This document shows, in pieces, positions 1-8,212 of a DNA stretch of 36,028 bases (its first letter is position 1; the number at the start of each line of letters is the position of its first letter). Below the pieces are notes generated by a model. It had not been told where the DNA came from. It saw only the letters and a list, made by a program, of their open reading frames with translations, and searched no databases. The translations under genes and the position numbers were made by a program. Source of the stretch: Planctomycetaceae bacterium (lineage in GTDB: Bacteria; Planctomycetota; Planctomycetia; Planctomycetales; Planctomycetaceae); contig JAKFUF010000197.1 of assembly GCA_021732845.1 (NCBI GenBank), forward strand, positions 1-36,028. Reading direction: 5' to 3'.

Positions 1-1
1 C

Positions 2-205
2 GTCAACGGTCGCCAGTACAGCGGACCAATCAACGTGGTTCGCCAGTCAACGCTCGGCGAGATCAGTTTTGTGGATCTCGGGGCCGACGGAGCCACCAGC
101 GCCAGCGTCGCCGCTGTCGCACAGCCTCGTGTCAGGATGCCGCCCGCCAGTTGCTCAACGGGCATGCATATTCATACGCCCTGCTCGACCTGGAAATCCC
201 GGTAG
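2..205 (+). pseudogene. Partial 3' end, possibly phage head-maturation protease
   Basis: An open frame enters from the left edge of the window and stops at a TAG at 203-205. Its first 40 or so codons read like the end of the protease domain of Mu-like or HK97-like prohead proteases: the stretch EISFVDLGADGATSA resembles the usual 'GEIS-V-LGADP-A' ending of that family. After about position 125 the translation becomes cysteine- and proline-rich and no longer looks like the family. The last 34 bases overlap the 3' end of the convergent gene at 172-582, so the phage-like gene is probably truncated here. The identification rests on a short motif only. Confidence 0.3.
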
Positions 206-582
206 TATCGGCGCACTGCGTCGCGGGGCGACGTTGGGGGCAATGCGTTCGGGTCTCTTAAGAGTTCCTTCTGGCGTTCCAGTTCGATGAGCGCCTCGAA
301 TGCGTTCACGACACGTTCGCCGATTGGGTTCACAGCGGAACCGGCATGTTTGATGTTGGCCTGATTGCCGAGGAGGCCTCCAACGGGAAACCAATGGAGT
401 TTCCCCGGTTGCCAACCTTCGGTCGGGTCTTCTTCATGAAAGCGGTATTCGCCTTCAGGGACGACCGGCAAGCTGGCCACCAGCTTGTCGACGGAGTCCG
501 TCGTGATCGCTTCCAGTGTTGAGGCTAGAAGCTTGTTGCAGTCCACGAGTTTGGTGATATCCGTGCGCGGGATCGGTTTCAC
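172..582 (-). CDS. Hypothetical protein, second gene of RHH operon
   Basis: This encodes a 136-residue soluble protein of no family I recognise. It has no signal peptide or membrane segment. The N-terminal half is polar, the middle contains a glycine-rich 'WFPVGGLLGNQ' turn, and the C-terminal half (about 85-130) is predicted by eye to be helical and charged (ALIELERQKELL). Its ATG overlaps the stop codon of the upstream gene at 579-1730 by four bases (ATGA), so the two are almost certainly translationally coupled and act together. The gene lies in a patchwork of phage- and recombinase-like remnants, so a plasmid, phage or defence-related role is possible, but nothing in the sequence shows it. 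Confidence 0.6.
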   Translation of the reverse strand: MKPIPRTDITKLVDCNKLLASTLEAITTDSVDKLVASLPVVPEGEYRFHEEDPTEGWQPGKLHWFPVGGLLGNQANIKHAGSAVNPIGERVVNAFEALIELERQKELLRDPNALPPTSPRDAVRRYYRDFQVEQGV

Positions 583-1730
583 GAATGGCCCTCGGTTTTG
601 GTTCCCAGGAATGATGTGACATAGTCTGCCCCTCCTAGCTCATACCGGACGTTCCGTCCCTGCCATGTCCTGCTCAGCAAACGGATTTCGCCAAGCCTGG
701 CGATCACTCCGCTCACATGCGTCTGGACCATGCTATCGCTCCATCCAGGGGGAAGCTCGGCTCGGACAGCCGTCGCTACCTCGGTTGGGGAAGCTTTGCC
801 CGCCTGAACAGCTTCGAGCACGGTCTTCATGTCGATCCATTCCGTCGGCACCCATGTCCGAATATGTGCCGCAAGGAATTCAGCCTCAGACTTGGCGAGC
901 GCCGATGCTGCTTTCTTGTCATTGGCGTCCAAGATCGGGTTCTTCAACGCCGCAAAAGCCGCCCCTTGCTCAGTTAATGCGAGTGTGGAATCGTCGAACC
1001 GCGCGAATTCATATTGGCAAACGGCACCAGCGGAAATCTCCGAAGCCCTAGTGATCCGAGCGACAAACTGGGATAGGAACCGATCGAGAGAAGCATTGTT
1101 TTTTCGGCGCGGGAGCGCGGTCGCAAGTTCGCTGCCGCGCTCTCGTTCGAGTGCCTTGTCCCAATCATCCAAAAGGGAGCCGATGGTGCCCGCGTCATCT
1201 GAAAGGGGGGCGGCAATCGCGGTGTACTTGGGCCATTGCCCCTCGTCGGCTGCAGCGGCGGCCAACCAACGGCAGACCAGCTTCAGCGGAAACAAGCGAT
1301 TGACCTGGCCAAATATCCGCTCACCGGGCTGCGGCTGCTGCGGCATTTTCAGCGGCACCGCTTTTGTCTCCGGGTGATGTGCGAACCGCGAGAACACAAC
1401 CTTTGCTTCGTCCTCCGTTACTGGCTCAATCGCATCAACCTTTGATGCCATTTGAACGACTGCTTCCTTCCGGGAAACATTTGCAGCAGTGGCTCTGGCT
1501 GACTTTGTTATTGCTGTTGGCGGCTTAGTTGACTGGACGGGGGCATCCGATGACGATCGGCGGTGGCCACGTTCAACGATTTCAGCAGGTGACGCTCCTC
1601 GTTCAAGCGCAAGCTGATTAAACGCCCCAATTTCGATGAAGCTCTCCAAAGTGGCGTAACGCCCCTTGTCGATCAGGTCGCGGATTTCCTGCAGGAGCTT
1701 GTCCGACAGGTTTACGGCGATCAATGGCAT
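579..1730 (-). CDS. Ribbon-helix-helix-like protein, unknown function
   Basis: This 383-residue protein begins with about 45 residues (MPLIAVNLSDKLLQEI, then DLIDKGRYATLESFIEIGA) that fit a ribbon-helix-helix DNA-binding or dimerisation segment: a short beta strand, a helix, a turn, and a second helix ending in an FI-x-x-GA pattern. A low-complexity linker (about 55-110) follows, then a helical domain with no recognised family. The C-terminal 90 residues (SPTEVATAVRAELPPGW through VRYELG) could be a winged helix because they end in a strand-turn-strand 'LSRTWQGRNVRYEL' like a wing. It is the first gene of a coupled pair with the 172-582 gene. A perfect inverted repeat lies immediately upstream of its start, consistent with autoregulation by the N-terminal segment. 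Function unknown. Confidence 0.65.
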   Translation of the reverse strand: MPLIAVNLSDKLLQEIRDLIDKGRYATLESFIEIGAFNQLALERGASPAEIVERGHRRSSSDAPVQSTKPPTAITKSARATAANVSRKEAVVQMASKVDAIEPVTEDEAKVVFSRFAHHPETKAVPLKMPQQPQPGERIFGQVNRLFPLKLVCRWLAAAAADEGQWPKYTAIAAPLSDDAGTIGSLLDDWDKALERERGSELATALPRRKNNASLDRFLSQFVARITRASEISAGAVCQYEFARFDDSTLALTEQGAAFAALKNPILDANDKKAASALAKSEAEFLAAHIRTWVPTEWIDMKTVLEAVQAGKASPTEVATAVRAELPPGWSDSMVQTHVSGVIARLGEIRLLSRTWQGRNVRYELGGADYVTSFLGTKTEGHS

Positions 1731-1741
1731 CTGAAAAACAC

Positions 1742-1784
1742 CTTTCGGAAACGTGACTAAAGCATTTTCACATCATTCCGAAAG
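1742..1784. promoter_or_regulatory. 9-bp inverted repeat, candidate RHH operator
   Basis: CTTTCGGAA at 1742-1750 and its exact reverse complement TTCCGAAAG at 1776-1784 are separated by 25 bases. The proximal arm lies 12 bases upstream of the ATG of the ribbon-helix-helix-like gene at 1730. The position, between promoter and start codon of a gene whose product carries a likely DNA-binding N-terminus, suggests an autoregulatory operator. It could alternatively fold as an mRNA hairpin at the ribosome-binding region. Seen directly; the role is inferred. Confidence 0.45.
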
Positions 1785-2036
1785 ATATCAAGCGGCCGAG
1801 AAGTGCTTTGTGATCAGGACGTACGGTACTTTCGCCGCAAGTCGCATGGTCAATGGAGTTACGATTTTTGAAAAAATCTTGAACCGGCAGCTTTGGGAAA
1901 GGATTGTCGAGACACTCGTGCCCTGGATGCCATTCGCCACCCACGCAGTACGCTTTTATGACGGTCGCAGTTGCTTACCGTTCGGACCCTGAAAATGACA
2001 CCGATCGGAGGAGCGATGACCCAGATCAGGGGCCTG

Positions 2037-2228
2037 AAATGATACTGATGATACTGATCGTGATACCGATGACACCGAAAACCGGCCTCGATCAGTATCA
2101 TGTGATACCGATCGGCATCTGATCCGGGTTCGGCGGTTGCCAAAACCAGAGGGCAGATCAGTCGAATCAGGCTCAATACGGGGGATGGCGCGCGTGCTTT
2201 GAACCGGCGGTGTGGTCATCACGGACCA
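2037..2228. repeat. TGATACTGAT-rich repeat, copy A
   Basis: This is the first of three related non-coding segments (others at 3273-3424 and 7463-7697). It begins with near-tandem ATGATACTG units, continues through 'CCGAAAACCGGCCTCGATCAG' style sequence, and ends with TGCTTTGAACCGGCG just before the stop codon of the recombinase remnant. The central part is more diverged here than between copies B and C. The repeat is the downstream flank of the serine recombinase gene, as in copy C, so it probably moved as part of the same element. Confidence 0.6.
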
Positions 2229-2873
2229 CTACGCCTCGCTCGGTTCGTTCGCAAGGCGAGCCAGAAATTGCAGTTGGGGCGGGCGATCAATGGGATACTC
2301 GCGAACGCACGTCGCCGCCAAGGCGTCCATTGGTTCAAACCTGCGGGCATCCTCCCGACTTAACTGGATTGGAAGCCGTTTGGCGAGTTCGTCAAACGGC
2401 TTTCTCTTTTCCACAACGAGAGTTACGTCGCCGAGCAGGCGGTTCAAAGATACCGCGTTGAGGATTTCGCGTTTCTGGTCCATCTTTGAACCGTGCCAGA
2501 TCTGGGCGGCGTTTTGGGCGAACTGGAAGACCCCCAGCGCCGTGCGGACGTCCTCGGCGTCGTCGCCCGACGTGGCCAACGTGGTGGCGATTTGGGCCGC
2601 CTCGTCGCGGAGTTGGGTCTGTTTGGCGGCCAGCGTCGGTTCGTTGATCGTTCCCGCGAGGTACGCGGTCAGGAGGCGTTCCTGCATCGCCTCGATCTTG
2701 GCCACCCGCTTCTTGTGGCTGGGTCGTTGCTGCCGCTGGACTTCGCTCGTGTTTCGGAACGCGGCCTGGAACGCCTGGTGAAACCAGTTGGCGAGGTCGT
2801 CTTCCGGGATGCGGATCGTTTCGAGGTCGGCCACGATGGCGTCCTCGAGATCATCCGATCGCCAACGAACGGT
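2229..2873 (-). pseudogene. Serine recombinase remnant 1 (C-terminal part)
   Basis: The translation matches the C-terminal part of large serine (resolvase/invertase-type) recombinases common in planctomycetes. From about 2873 it reads TVRWRSDDLEDAIVADL, the start of the region after the zinc ribbon, then a helical coiled-coil segment (KIEAMQERLLTAYLAGTI, KQTQLRDEAAQI), and a normal stop. The catalytic N-terminal resolvase domain and the recombinase/zinc-ribbon domains, several hundred residues in full-length family members, are absent, so it cannot catalyse recombination. It is closely similar to the remnant at 7698-8176, same strand. The 5' break lies near 2870, where plus-strand coding of an unrelated fragment begins. 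Confidence 0.75.
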
Positions 2874-3043
2874 GGGATGGTGACTGCAAACTCGGCGTGC
2901 AGATCGTGGCGGGCTACGGGATCGAAGTCACCGCGGGGACGGAGGTCTCGGCGAAGGCCGATGACCTCGCCAAGTCGGGACTGAAGACCGAGGGGGAATC
3001 GACTACGACGAAAACAAAGATCACCAGGAGTCCCAGCCACTGA
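2861..3043 (+). pseudogene. Unidentified gene fragment beside recombinase break
   Basis: An open frame from about 2861 to a TGA at 3041-3043 has coding-like composition (VQIVAGYGIEVTAGTEVSA, then a threonine/lysine-rich tail TTTKTKITRSPSH). It starts exactly where recognisable recombinase sequence on the other strand ends and has no credible start codon, so it looks like the 3' end of a gene cut by the rearrangement. I do not recognise the family. Confidence 0.3.
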
Positions 3044-3048
3044 TCGAT

Positions 3049-3279
3049 TTGAATGAACGGCAGCGCTGGGCCGTGGCCCAAATGAAGCAGGGTGTTCCTC
3101 TCCAGGTTCGCCACGTCACTGAGCGATTTCGCTGCTCGACCATCATCGCCAAACGCGACCTGAACGCCCTCAAAACCGCCGGCTCTGTCCGCTTCGTCGG
3201 CTCCGCCCGAGCCGGTCACTACCAACTGACCTCCACCGGCACGAAGCCCGCTGCTGGGAGTCCATCATCCGATCAATGA
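3049..3279 (+). CDS. Small DeoR-like HTH protein or fragment
   Basis: A 76-residue frame opens with TTG at 3049. Residues 15-60 form a helix-turn-helix with a wing: VRHVTERFRCSTIIAKRDLNAL is followed by KTAGSVRFVGSARAGHYQL, the pattern of DeoR-type winged helices in which 'AKRDL-AL' is the recognition helix. No ligand-binding domain follows, and the frame remains open upstream of the TTG (back to a stop at about 2962), so it may be the C-terminal HTH of a longer, truncated protein. Its stop codon lies in the first bases of repeat copy B (AATGATACTG), meaning the original 3' end was probably replaced. Whether it is expressed is unclear. Confidence 0.45.
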   Translation: MNERQRWAVAQMKQGVPLQVRHVTERFRCSTIIAKRDLNALKTAGSVRFVGSARAGHYQLTSTGTKPAAGSPSSDQ

Positions 3280-3424
3280 TACTGATGATCCTGAAAACCG
3301 ACCTCGATCAGTGTCATTTCCGGCGCCTGCACTGGGGCGGAGATCGCCAAAACGGGCGCTTAGAGCAGCGAAACCAGGTACCGAACGAGGGGTGCTGTGC
3401 GTGCTTTGAACCGGCGTGGTGGTC
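3273..3424. repeat. TGATACTGAT-rich repeat, copy B
   Basis: This is the second copy of the repeat. It starts with ATGATACTGATGATCCTGAA and proceeds through GGCGCTTAGAGCAGCGAAACC to TGCTTTGAACCGGCG. It matches copy C (7463-7697) almost base for base across the last 130 or so bases, but no recombinase coding sequence follows. Instead the 3' end of the HXXSHH gene begins within about 20 bases, so this copy marks a recombination junction. Confidence 0.65.
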
Positions 3425-3441
3425 CTCGACGAACCGCAACG

Positions 3442-4719
3442 TCATCCCTGGCTCAGTTCCAGTCCTGTCAACGTGCCGGTGCTTGTGCCGAATTTGTTGG
3501 TTTCGAGGCCGAGCCGCTGGAGCATGTTGACGAACAGATTGCACAATGGTGGCGGGTTGTCCGCATCGAAGGCCAGGTGCTGGCCGTGCTGGAAGCCACC
3601 GCCTGCGAGCAGGACGGGAAGATTTTTGGTGGAGTGACTGCTGCCGTCGCCGAGGTTGCTGCCGAGAAAAACGCTCGTGCGATCGAGCAGGCTGGTGCCG
3701 TCTTCTTTTGATTGCTTGAGCTTGCCGAGCAAGTCGCGCACGGTCTTCATTGTTTCCAGTTCGACGATCTTGAGCTGTTCGAGTTTGCTCGGATCTTTGC
3801 CGTGATGAGAGAGGTCGTGATGTCCCAGTGACACGCCGGCGATCGGCGGAGCGAAGCTAGAGCCGGCCAGCATGATGGTGATCAACCGGGTCGAGTCGGT
3901 CTGTATCGCCAGATGACTCAGATCGAAGAGCAGACGTGTGCGGCCGATGAGGTCGGCGGCGTTGGGGATGTCTTTCGGCGGCTCGACATTCACTTTGGGT
4001 TTTGGCCTCCTCGCCCAGCTTTCGTCTTTGACCATACGTTGTTCGAGTTCGCGAACGCTGGTCAGGTATTCGTCGAGCTTGTCGCGGTCGTCACTGCCGA
4101 GGCCCGATCGCAGCGACTGCGCTTGATCGCGGACATCATCAAGAATGCTGCGACCGTCTTCCAAGCTGCGAATCTGCCCCTGCACATCTTCGGCCTTACC
4201 TTCGAGGAACAGGCGGGCGAAGACACGGGACGGTGAGTTATCGGCGGCGATCAGCGCGCCGGTGCGAGTCCACGACAAACCGCCGGAACCTTCACCGGAC
4301 AACGCCAGACTGGGAAAGCGTGTCTGAGTCCCGATGTGATCTGCGGCCAACTGGTCGAGCGAGATCGTGTTACGGAAGCCGGGTCTTCCCGCGCCGGGTG
4401 CTCCTGTGAGGAAACTGGCCGAAGCTTGATGCGCAAAACTGGAACCCATGCCCGCATGAGCCAACCCCGAGATCACGGTGAACTCGTCACGGAAATCCTT
4501 GAGGATGTCGAGGTAGGGCGAGAGCGCGTAGTCTTTGCCGGATTGCGTCGGAAAGAAATTGTCGGGATGCAGCCCGAGCGGTGCACAGATGCAGATCATG
4601 CGACGCGGCGGCTGATCGAGATTTGAAGCACCCTTGGAGTCATTCGCGAGAGCGCTCAGCCAAGGGAGCGCCAGCGAAATGCCTGCGGAGTGGAGGAATG
4701 TGCGACGGGCGATGTTCAT
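3442..4719 (-). CDS. HXXSHH (DUF1552) family exported protein
   Basis: The 425-residue product belongs to the planctomycete HXXSHH/DUF1552 family (Pfam PF07586). The N-terminus MNIARRTFLHSAGISLALPWLSALA is a Tat-like signal with the RRTFL motif and a hydrophobic core ending at ALA. The family-naming motif is intact as HDLSHH at residues 301-306. Length is normal for the family. It lies 23 bases downstream of the PSD cytochrome gene at 4743-7235, the standard gene order, so the pair should be one transcript whose products work together outside the cytoplasm. The biochemical role of the family is not established. The 3' end lies within 20 bases of repeat copy B, but the coding sequence appears complete. 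Confidence 0.9.
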   Translation of the reverse strand: MNIARRTFLHSAGISLALPWLSALANDSKGASNLDQPPRRMICICAPLGLHPDNFFPTQSGKDYALSPYLDILKDFRDEFTVISGLAHAGMGSSFAHQASASFLTGAPGAGRPGFRNTISLDQLAADHIGTQTRFPSLALSGEGSGGLSWTRTGALIAADNSPSRVFARLFLEGKAEDVQGQIRSLEDGRSILDDVRDQAQSLRSGLGSDDRDKLDEYLTSVRELEQRMVKDESWARRPKPKVNVEPPKDIPNAADLIGRTRLLFDLSHLAIQTDSTRLITIMLAGSSFAPPIAGVSLGHHDLSHHGKDPSKLEQLKIVELETMKTVRDLLGKLKQSKEDGTSLLDRTSVFLGSNLGDGSSHSTKNLPVLLAGGGFQHGQHLAFDADNPPPLCNLFVNMLQRLGLETNKFGTSTGTLTGLELSQG

Positions 4720-4742
4720 GGTGGAATGCTCGTTCCCGACGA

Positions 4743-7235
4743 CTACTTGTTTTGAAAAAGTGGACTCTGCACAACTTCGTGAATCAGTGATTTGAATCCA
4801 TAGTTCTTGTCACGCACGCGACTGACGACGAGTTCGATCTGCGGCTTGTCGGTACGTGTTGGTGCCGCTCCGGTGCCATAAGCAAGCAGCTTTTCGGCGA
4901 GGTTGCGAGCGAGTTGGTCTTTGTCCGCGAGGATGAGTTTCTTGTATTCGTCGATGTCGCGAAACGGTCGTCCGTCGAGCAAGACATCGCTTGGATCGAC
5001 GGCGGGACCATTCCAGAAGCGCACTCGGCGACCGTTCACTTCTCGCGGTTCGCCGGTGGCACGGTAATGCTCGCGCCAGCCACCGATGACATCGAAGCTC
5101 TCAAGCGCGAAGCCGGGTGGATCGATCTTGCGATGGCAACTGGCGCAGCTCTCGACAGTGCGATGCTTCACAAGTTGCTCGCGGATTGTGATGGCTCCCC
5201 GGATGTCCGGTTCGATCGCTTCGACATCGGCAGGCGGCTTTGGCGGCGGCGTGCCGAGTATGCGTTCCAACACCCAGGCACCGCGAATGATGGGCGAGGT
5301 CGTGGTTCCGTTGGCCGTGACTTTCAGCACACTTCCCATCGTGAGCAGTCCACCGCGATGACTGTCGCTGGGCAGCGTCACCTTGCGCATCTCCATCCCT
5401 TCGACGCCGGGAATGCGGTAGTGCTTCGCCAGGCGCGCGTTGAGGAAGGAAAAGTCTGAACTGACGAAGTGCGTCAACGGCAGGTCATTCTTTAAGACTT
5501 CGTCGAAGAACAGCGAGGTCTCCTTGAGCATCGACGTCTTTAGGATGTCGTCATACTCGGGATAGAGCGTGCCGTCGGGCATGGTCGCATCGATGGCGCG
5601 GAGGCTGAGCCACTGGCCGGTGAAGTTCGTGTTGAACGCCCTGGCCCTGGGGTCACGCAGCAACCGCTCGGCCTGCTCGCGGAGCACGCTGGGTTCATGC
5701 AGTTTGTTCGCCGCAGCGAGTTGAAAGAGTTCCTCATCTGGCATGGAACTCCACAGGAAATACGACAGGCGGCTGGCGAGCGCGAAGTCGTCGAGCTTGG
5801 GGCCTTGTTCACGCAGGAACAGGAAGTCGGGCGAAACCAACACCCCCTTGAGACCAACGCGCATTGCTTGTTCAAAGCGATCGTTTTGATCCAGCTTCGA
5901 CTTCACGCGTGCGAGGAACGGCTTGATGTCGTCGTCTGTGACGTTGCGGCGAAACGCGCGACGGGCGAAATCGCGGAGGATGCGTTCGGCGTCAACCATC
6001 GGCTGCTGCGAGACGACTTCGAAACGCTCTGGCGAAAGGCGCGTCTGCTTGAGATCACCGAAGATCGCCCTGTGGCTCGGCGGCGGCCACGACTCAAGGA
6101 GGGGCCCTTCGACATCGACCCATTGAATCACCAGTCCCGGGCCGGTGTATTTGTCAGCACCGATTTTCTCGACAGCTGGCGGCAGCGCCGGCAGTCCTTC
6201 GGCGAGGATACGAATGCGGTTCTCGGGTTCGAGTTGCTCGGTGAACTCAATGACGGTCGGTTTGTCAGCAGGCACAGCGAAGTAGTCGATAAGCCGCTCT
6301 TCGGTCACCTCTTTGAGCGTGCCCGCAGTGACCCGGTACGTGATCGGCTTGCCTTCGCTTTGGAATCCGTAGCCCGAGATGCGAAAGCGATACTTCCCTC
6401 GCACATGGCTGCGGAAGTTCCACATCGTGACGCGGATGTTCGCCGACTCCCAAGTGGCGAAGATGGCGACGCCGTCGTCGGTGTGTCGATAAACACTTCC
6501 CTTGGCTGCGACCGATTTTTCTTCCCGGATGTCGAATCGCTTCTTCAAGATCCACGGTTCAGGCTTGTTCGCAATGGCCTCATCGAGTACGCGATCCGCA
6601 GCATCGAGGTAGTTCCGCATCAAAAATGACGACGTGTGCGACAGCTCTGCGTTGTTATCGAATCCGTTTGTTGAAGTATCAAGCGGCAGCAGGTCGGCCA
6701 AGTCGACTTCGACACCCAGCAAGTCGCGTACAGTGTTCGCATATTCGGCTCGATTCAAACGCCGCATAACCACGCGGCCCTCCGCTTTCCTGCGAGCGAT
6801 CTCCGTTTGTTCCGCTTTTGTGCCGATCCAATCGATTACGCTTTGCACGTCCTTCGCTGGTGGACGCCGCTCGTCCTTCGGCGGCATGTTGCCCTCTTTG
6901 AGCTGCTCCAGCACACTTAGCCACTGCTCGCGGTTCTGTTTGTCGTTGAAATCATCCGTCAGACTCGCGACCGCGAAGTCACCCTTCGGCTTCTCACCCG
7001 AGTGACACTTCTCGCAGTGTTGGGTGAAGAACTGCTTCGATGGAATATCTGCGACCGCCGTCGAGCTGTTCAATGTGAGGATCGCCGTTGTCAGGATGAC
7101 AAAGTGCATCCACCTCAAGCACGCGGTCAGACGATTCGCATTCCACGGCTTATCAACGCTGTTGTCGCACCAACACGCCAAGGACGTCTGGTATTTGGGG
7201 CTGATTCGCTGAAGCAGACGGGAGAGTGGTGGCAT
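4743..7235 (-). CDS. PSD/PSCyt (DUF1592) c-type cytochrome protein
   Basis: This is an 830-residue exported planctomycete cytochrome of the PSCyt1-PSD3-PSD5-PSD4-PSCyt3-PSD2 type (DUF1587, 1595, 1592, 1588, 1585). A hydrophobic export segment lies near residues 43-62 (HFVILTTAILTL), followed by a haem site CEKCH at 74-78, a DUF1587 signature RRLNRAEYANTVRDLLGV, a beta-rich carbohydrate-binding-like insert, the DUF1592 region (LASRLSYFLWSSMPDEEL), and a second haem-like site CASCH at 697-701 followed by DPPGFALESFD. An internal ATG at 7107-7109 would give a shorter leader and is an equally possible start. It is the first gene of the pair with the HXXSHH gene. The family role is unknown; extracytoplasmic redox or polysaccharide-related functions are guesses. 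Confidence 0.88.
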   Translation of the reverse strand: MPPLSRLLQRISPKYQTSLACWCDNSVDKPWNANRLTACLRWMHFVILTTAILTLNSSTAVADIPSKQFFTQHCEKCHSGEKPKGDFAVASLTDDFNDKQNREQWLSVLEQLKEGNMPPKDERRPPAKDVQSVIDWIGTKAEQTEIARRKAEGRVVMRRLNRAEYANTVRDLLGVEVDLADLLPLDTSTNGFDNNAELSHTSSFLMRNYLDAADRVLDEAIANKPEPWILKKRFDIREEKSVAAKGSVYRHTDDGVAIFATWESANIRVTMWNFRSHVRGKYRFRISGYGFQSEGKPITYRVTAGTLKEVTEERLIDYFAVPADKPTVIEFTEQLEPENRIRILAEGLPALPPAVEKIGADKYTGPGLVIQWVDVEGPLLESWPPPSHRAIFGDLKQTRLSPERFEVVSQQPMVDAERILRDFARRAFRRNVTDDDIKPFLARVKSKLDQNDRFEQAMRVGLKGVLVSPDFLFLREQGPKLDDFALASRLSYFLWSSMPDEELFQLAAANKLHEPSVLREQAERLLRDPRARAFNTNFTGQWLSLRAIDATMPDGTLYPEYDDILKTSMLKETSLFFDEVLKNDLPLTHFVSSDFSFLNARLAKHYRIPGVEGMEMRKVTLPSDSHRGGLLTMGSVLKVTANGTTTSPIIRGAWVLERILGTPPPKPPADVEAIEPDIRGAITIREQLVKHRTVESCASCHRKIDPPGFALESFDVIGGWREHYRATGEPREVNGRRVRFWNGPAVDPSDVLLDGRPFRDIDEYKKLILADKDQLARNLAEKLLAYGTGAAPTRTDKPQIELVVSRVRDKNYGFKSLIHEVVQSPLFQNK

Positions 7236-7697
7236 GGTTTGATGAACTGATATCGGCGTGGACTCGAGTGGCAGCGATTTCGAGATTCATTTTCACCGCA
7301 CCAACGGTCCGGACCATTGCAAGGAATCCCGAAGTGGCTCTTGGTGCAAACTATATATTGGCGACATGGATGAACCACATGGAGGTCAGGCTCATTCGCG
7401 ATTCGATCACTGCCTGAGTTCGCTCCAGTTCGTCGGCAAGCGTTTTGACCGCTGAACGAGACCAATGATACTGATCGGCAAGAAAATGATACTGATCGCA
7501 GCCCAAAATGATACTGATGATACTGATCATGATCCCGATGATCCTGAAAACCGACCTCGATCAGTATCAACAGTATCATTTCCGGTGCCTGCACTGGGGA
7601 CGAGATCGCCAAAACGGGCGCTTAGAGCAGCGAAACCAGGTGCCGAACGAGGGAAGACGTGCGTGCTTTGAACCGCCGTAGTTGTCATCGCACGTCG
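7236..7697. other. Intergenic region, PSD promoter side and repeat
   Basis: No credible gene lies here. The left part (7236-7460) should contain the promoter of the minus-strand PSD/HXXSHH pair; I cannot pick out convincing -35/-10 boxes. The right part is repeat copy C. Confidence 0.5.
7463..7697. repeat. TGATACTGAT-rich repeat, copy C
   Basis: This is the longest copy. ATGATACTGAT units occur four or more times between 7464 and 7530, followed by GATGATCCTGAAAACCGACC, GGCGCTTAGAGCAGCGAAACC and TGCTTTGAACCG immediately before the stop codon of recombinase remnant 2. It shares its last part nearly exactly with copy B and its position relative to the recombinase with copy A. Confidence 0.65.
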
Positions 7698-8176
7698 CTA
7701 CGATTCACTCGGATCGTTCACAAGGCGCGCCAGAAATTGCAGTTGCACCGGGCGATCAACGGGATACTCGCGAACGCACGCCGCCGCCAAGGCGTCCATT
7801 TGTTCAAATCTGCGGGCATCCTCCCGACTACTTGTGACAGAAGGCCGTTTGGCGAGTTCGTAAAACGGCTTTCTCTTTTCCACAACGAGAGTTACGTCGC
7901 CGAGCAGGCGGTTCAAAGATACCGCGTCGAGGATTTCGCGTTTCTGGTCCATCTTTGAACCGAGCCAGATCTGGGCGGCGTTGTGGGTGAACTGAAAGAC
8001 GCCGAGGGCCGTTCGCACGTCCTCGGCGTCGACTTCCCCGGACGTGGCCAACGTCGCGGCCACGGTGGCCGATTCGTCGCGAAGTTGGGTCTGTTTGGCG
8101 GCCAGCGTCGACTCGTCGACCGTTCCCGCGAGGTACGCGGTCAGGAGGCGTTCCTGCATCGCCTCGATCTTGGCCA
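7698..8176 (-). pseudogene. Serine recombinase remnant 2 (C-terminal part)
   Basis: This is the C-terminal end of a second serine recombinase. It is alignable end to end with remnant 1 (shared stretches AKIEAMQERLLTAYLAGT, SLNRLLGDVTLVVEKRKPF) with scattered substitutions, so the two are diverged relatives rather than a recent duplication. It keeps only about 160 residues and is broken at 8176, where similarity stops abruptly after AKIEAMQ. Catalytic domains are missing. Together with remnant 1 it brackets the PSD/HXXSHH pair in direct orientation. Confidence 0.75.
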
Positions 8177-8212
8177 AGGTCGCCTGCAAGAAACGGGATG
8201 GCACCGATGAAT

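Larger units (their letters stand above)
1731..2228. other. Intergenic region without a credible gene
   Basis: This stretch between the RHH operon and the recombinase remnant contains only short unconvincing reading frames. The right-hand 240 bases hold the first copy of the TGATACTGAT-type repeat; the left-hand part holds the inverted repeat at 1742-1784 and presumably the promoter of the RHH operon. I see nothing else in it. Confidence 0.5.

Noticed and set aside
5697-6629. A 310-codon plus-strand frame opposite the first PSD gene
   Set aside because: It is antisense to conserved PSD sequence and lacks any motif.
7464-7560. Iterated ATGATACTGAT units as a possible CRISPR array
   Set aside because: Units are short, irregularly spaced and without unique spacers; no cas genes nearby.
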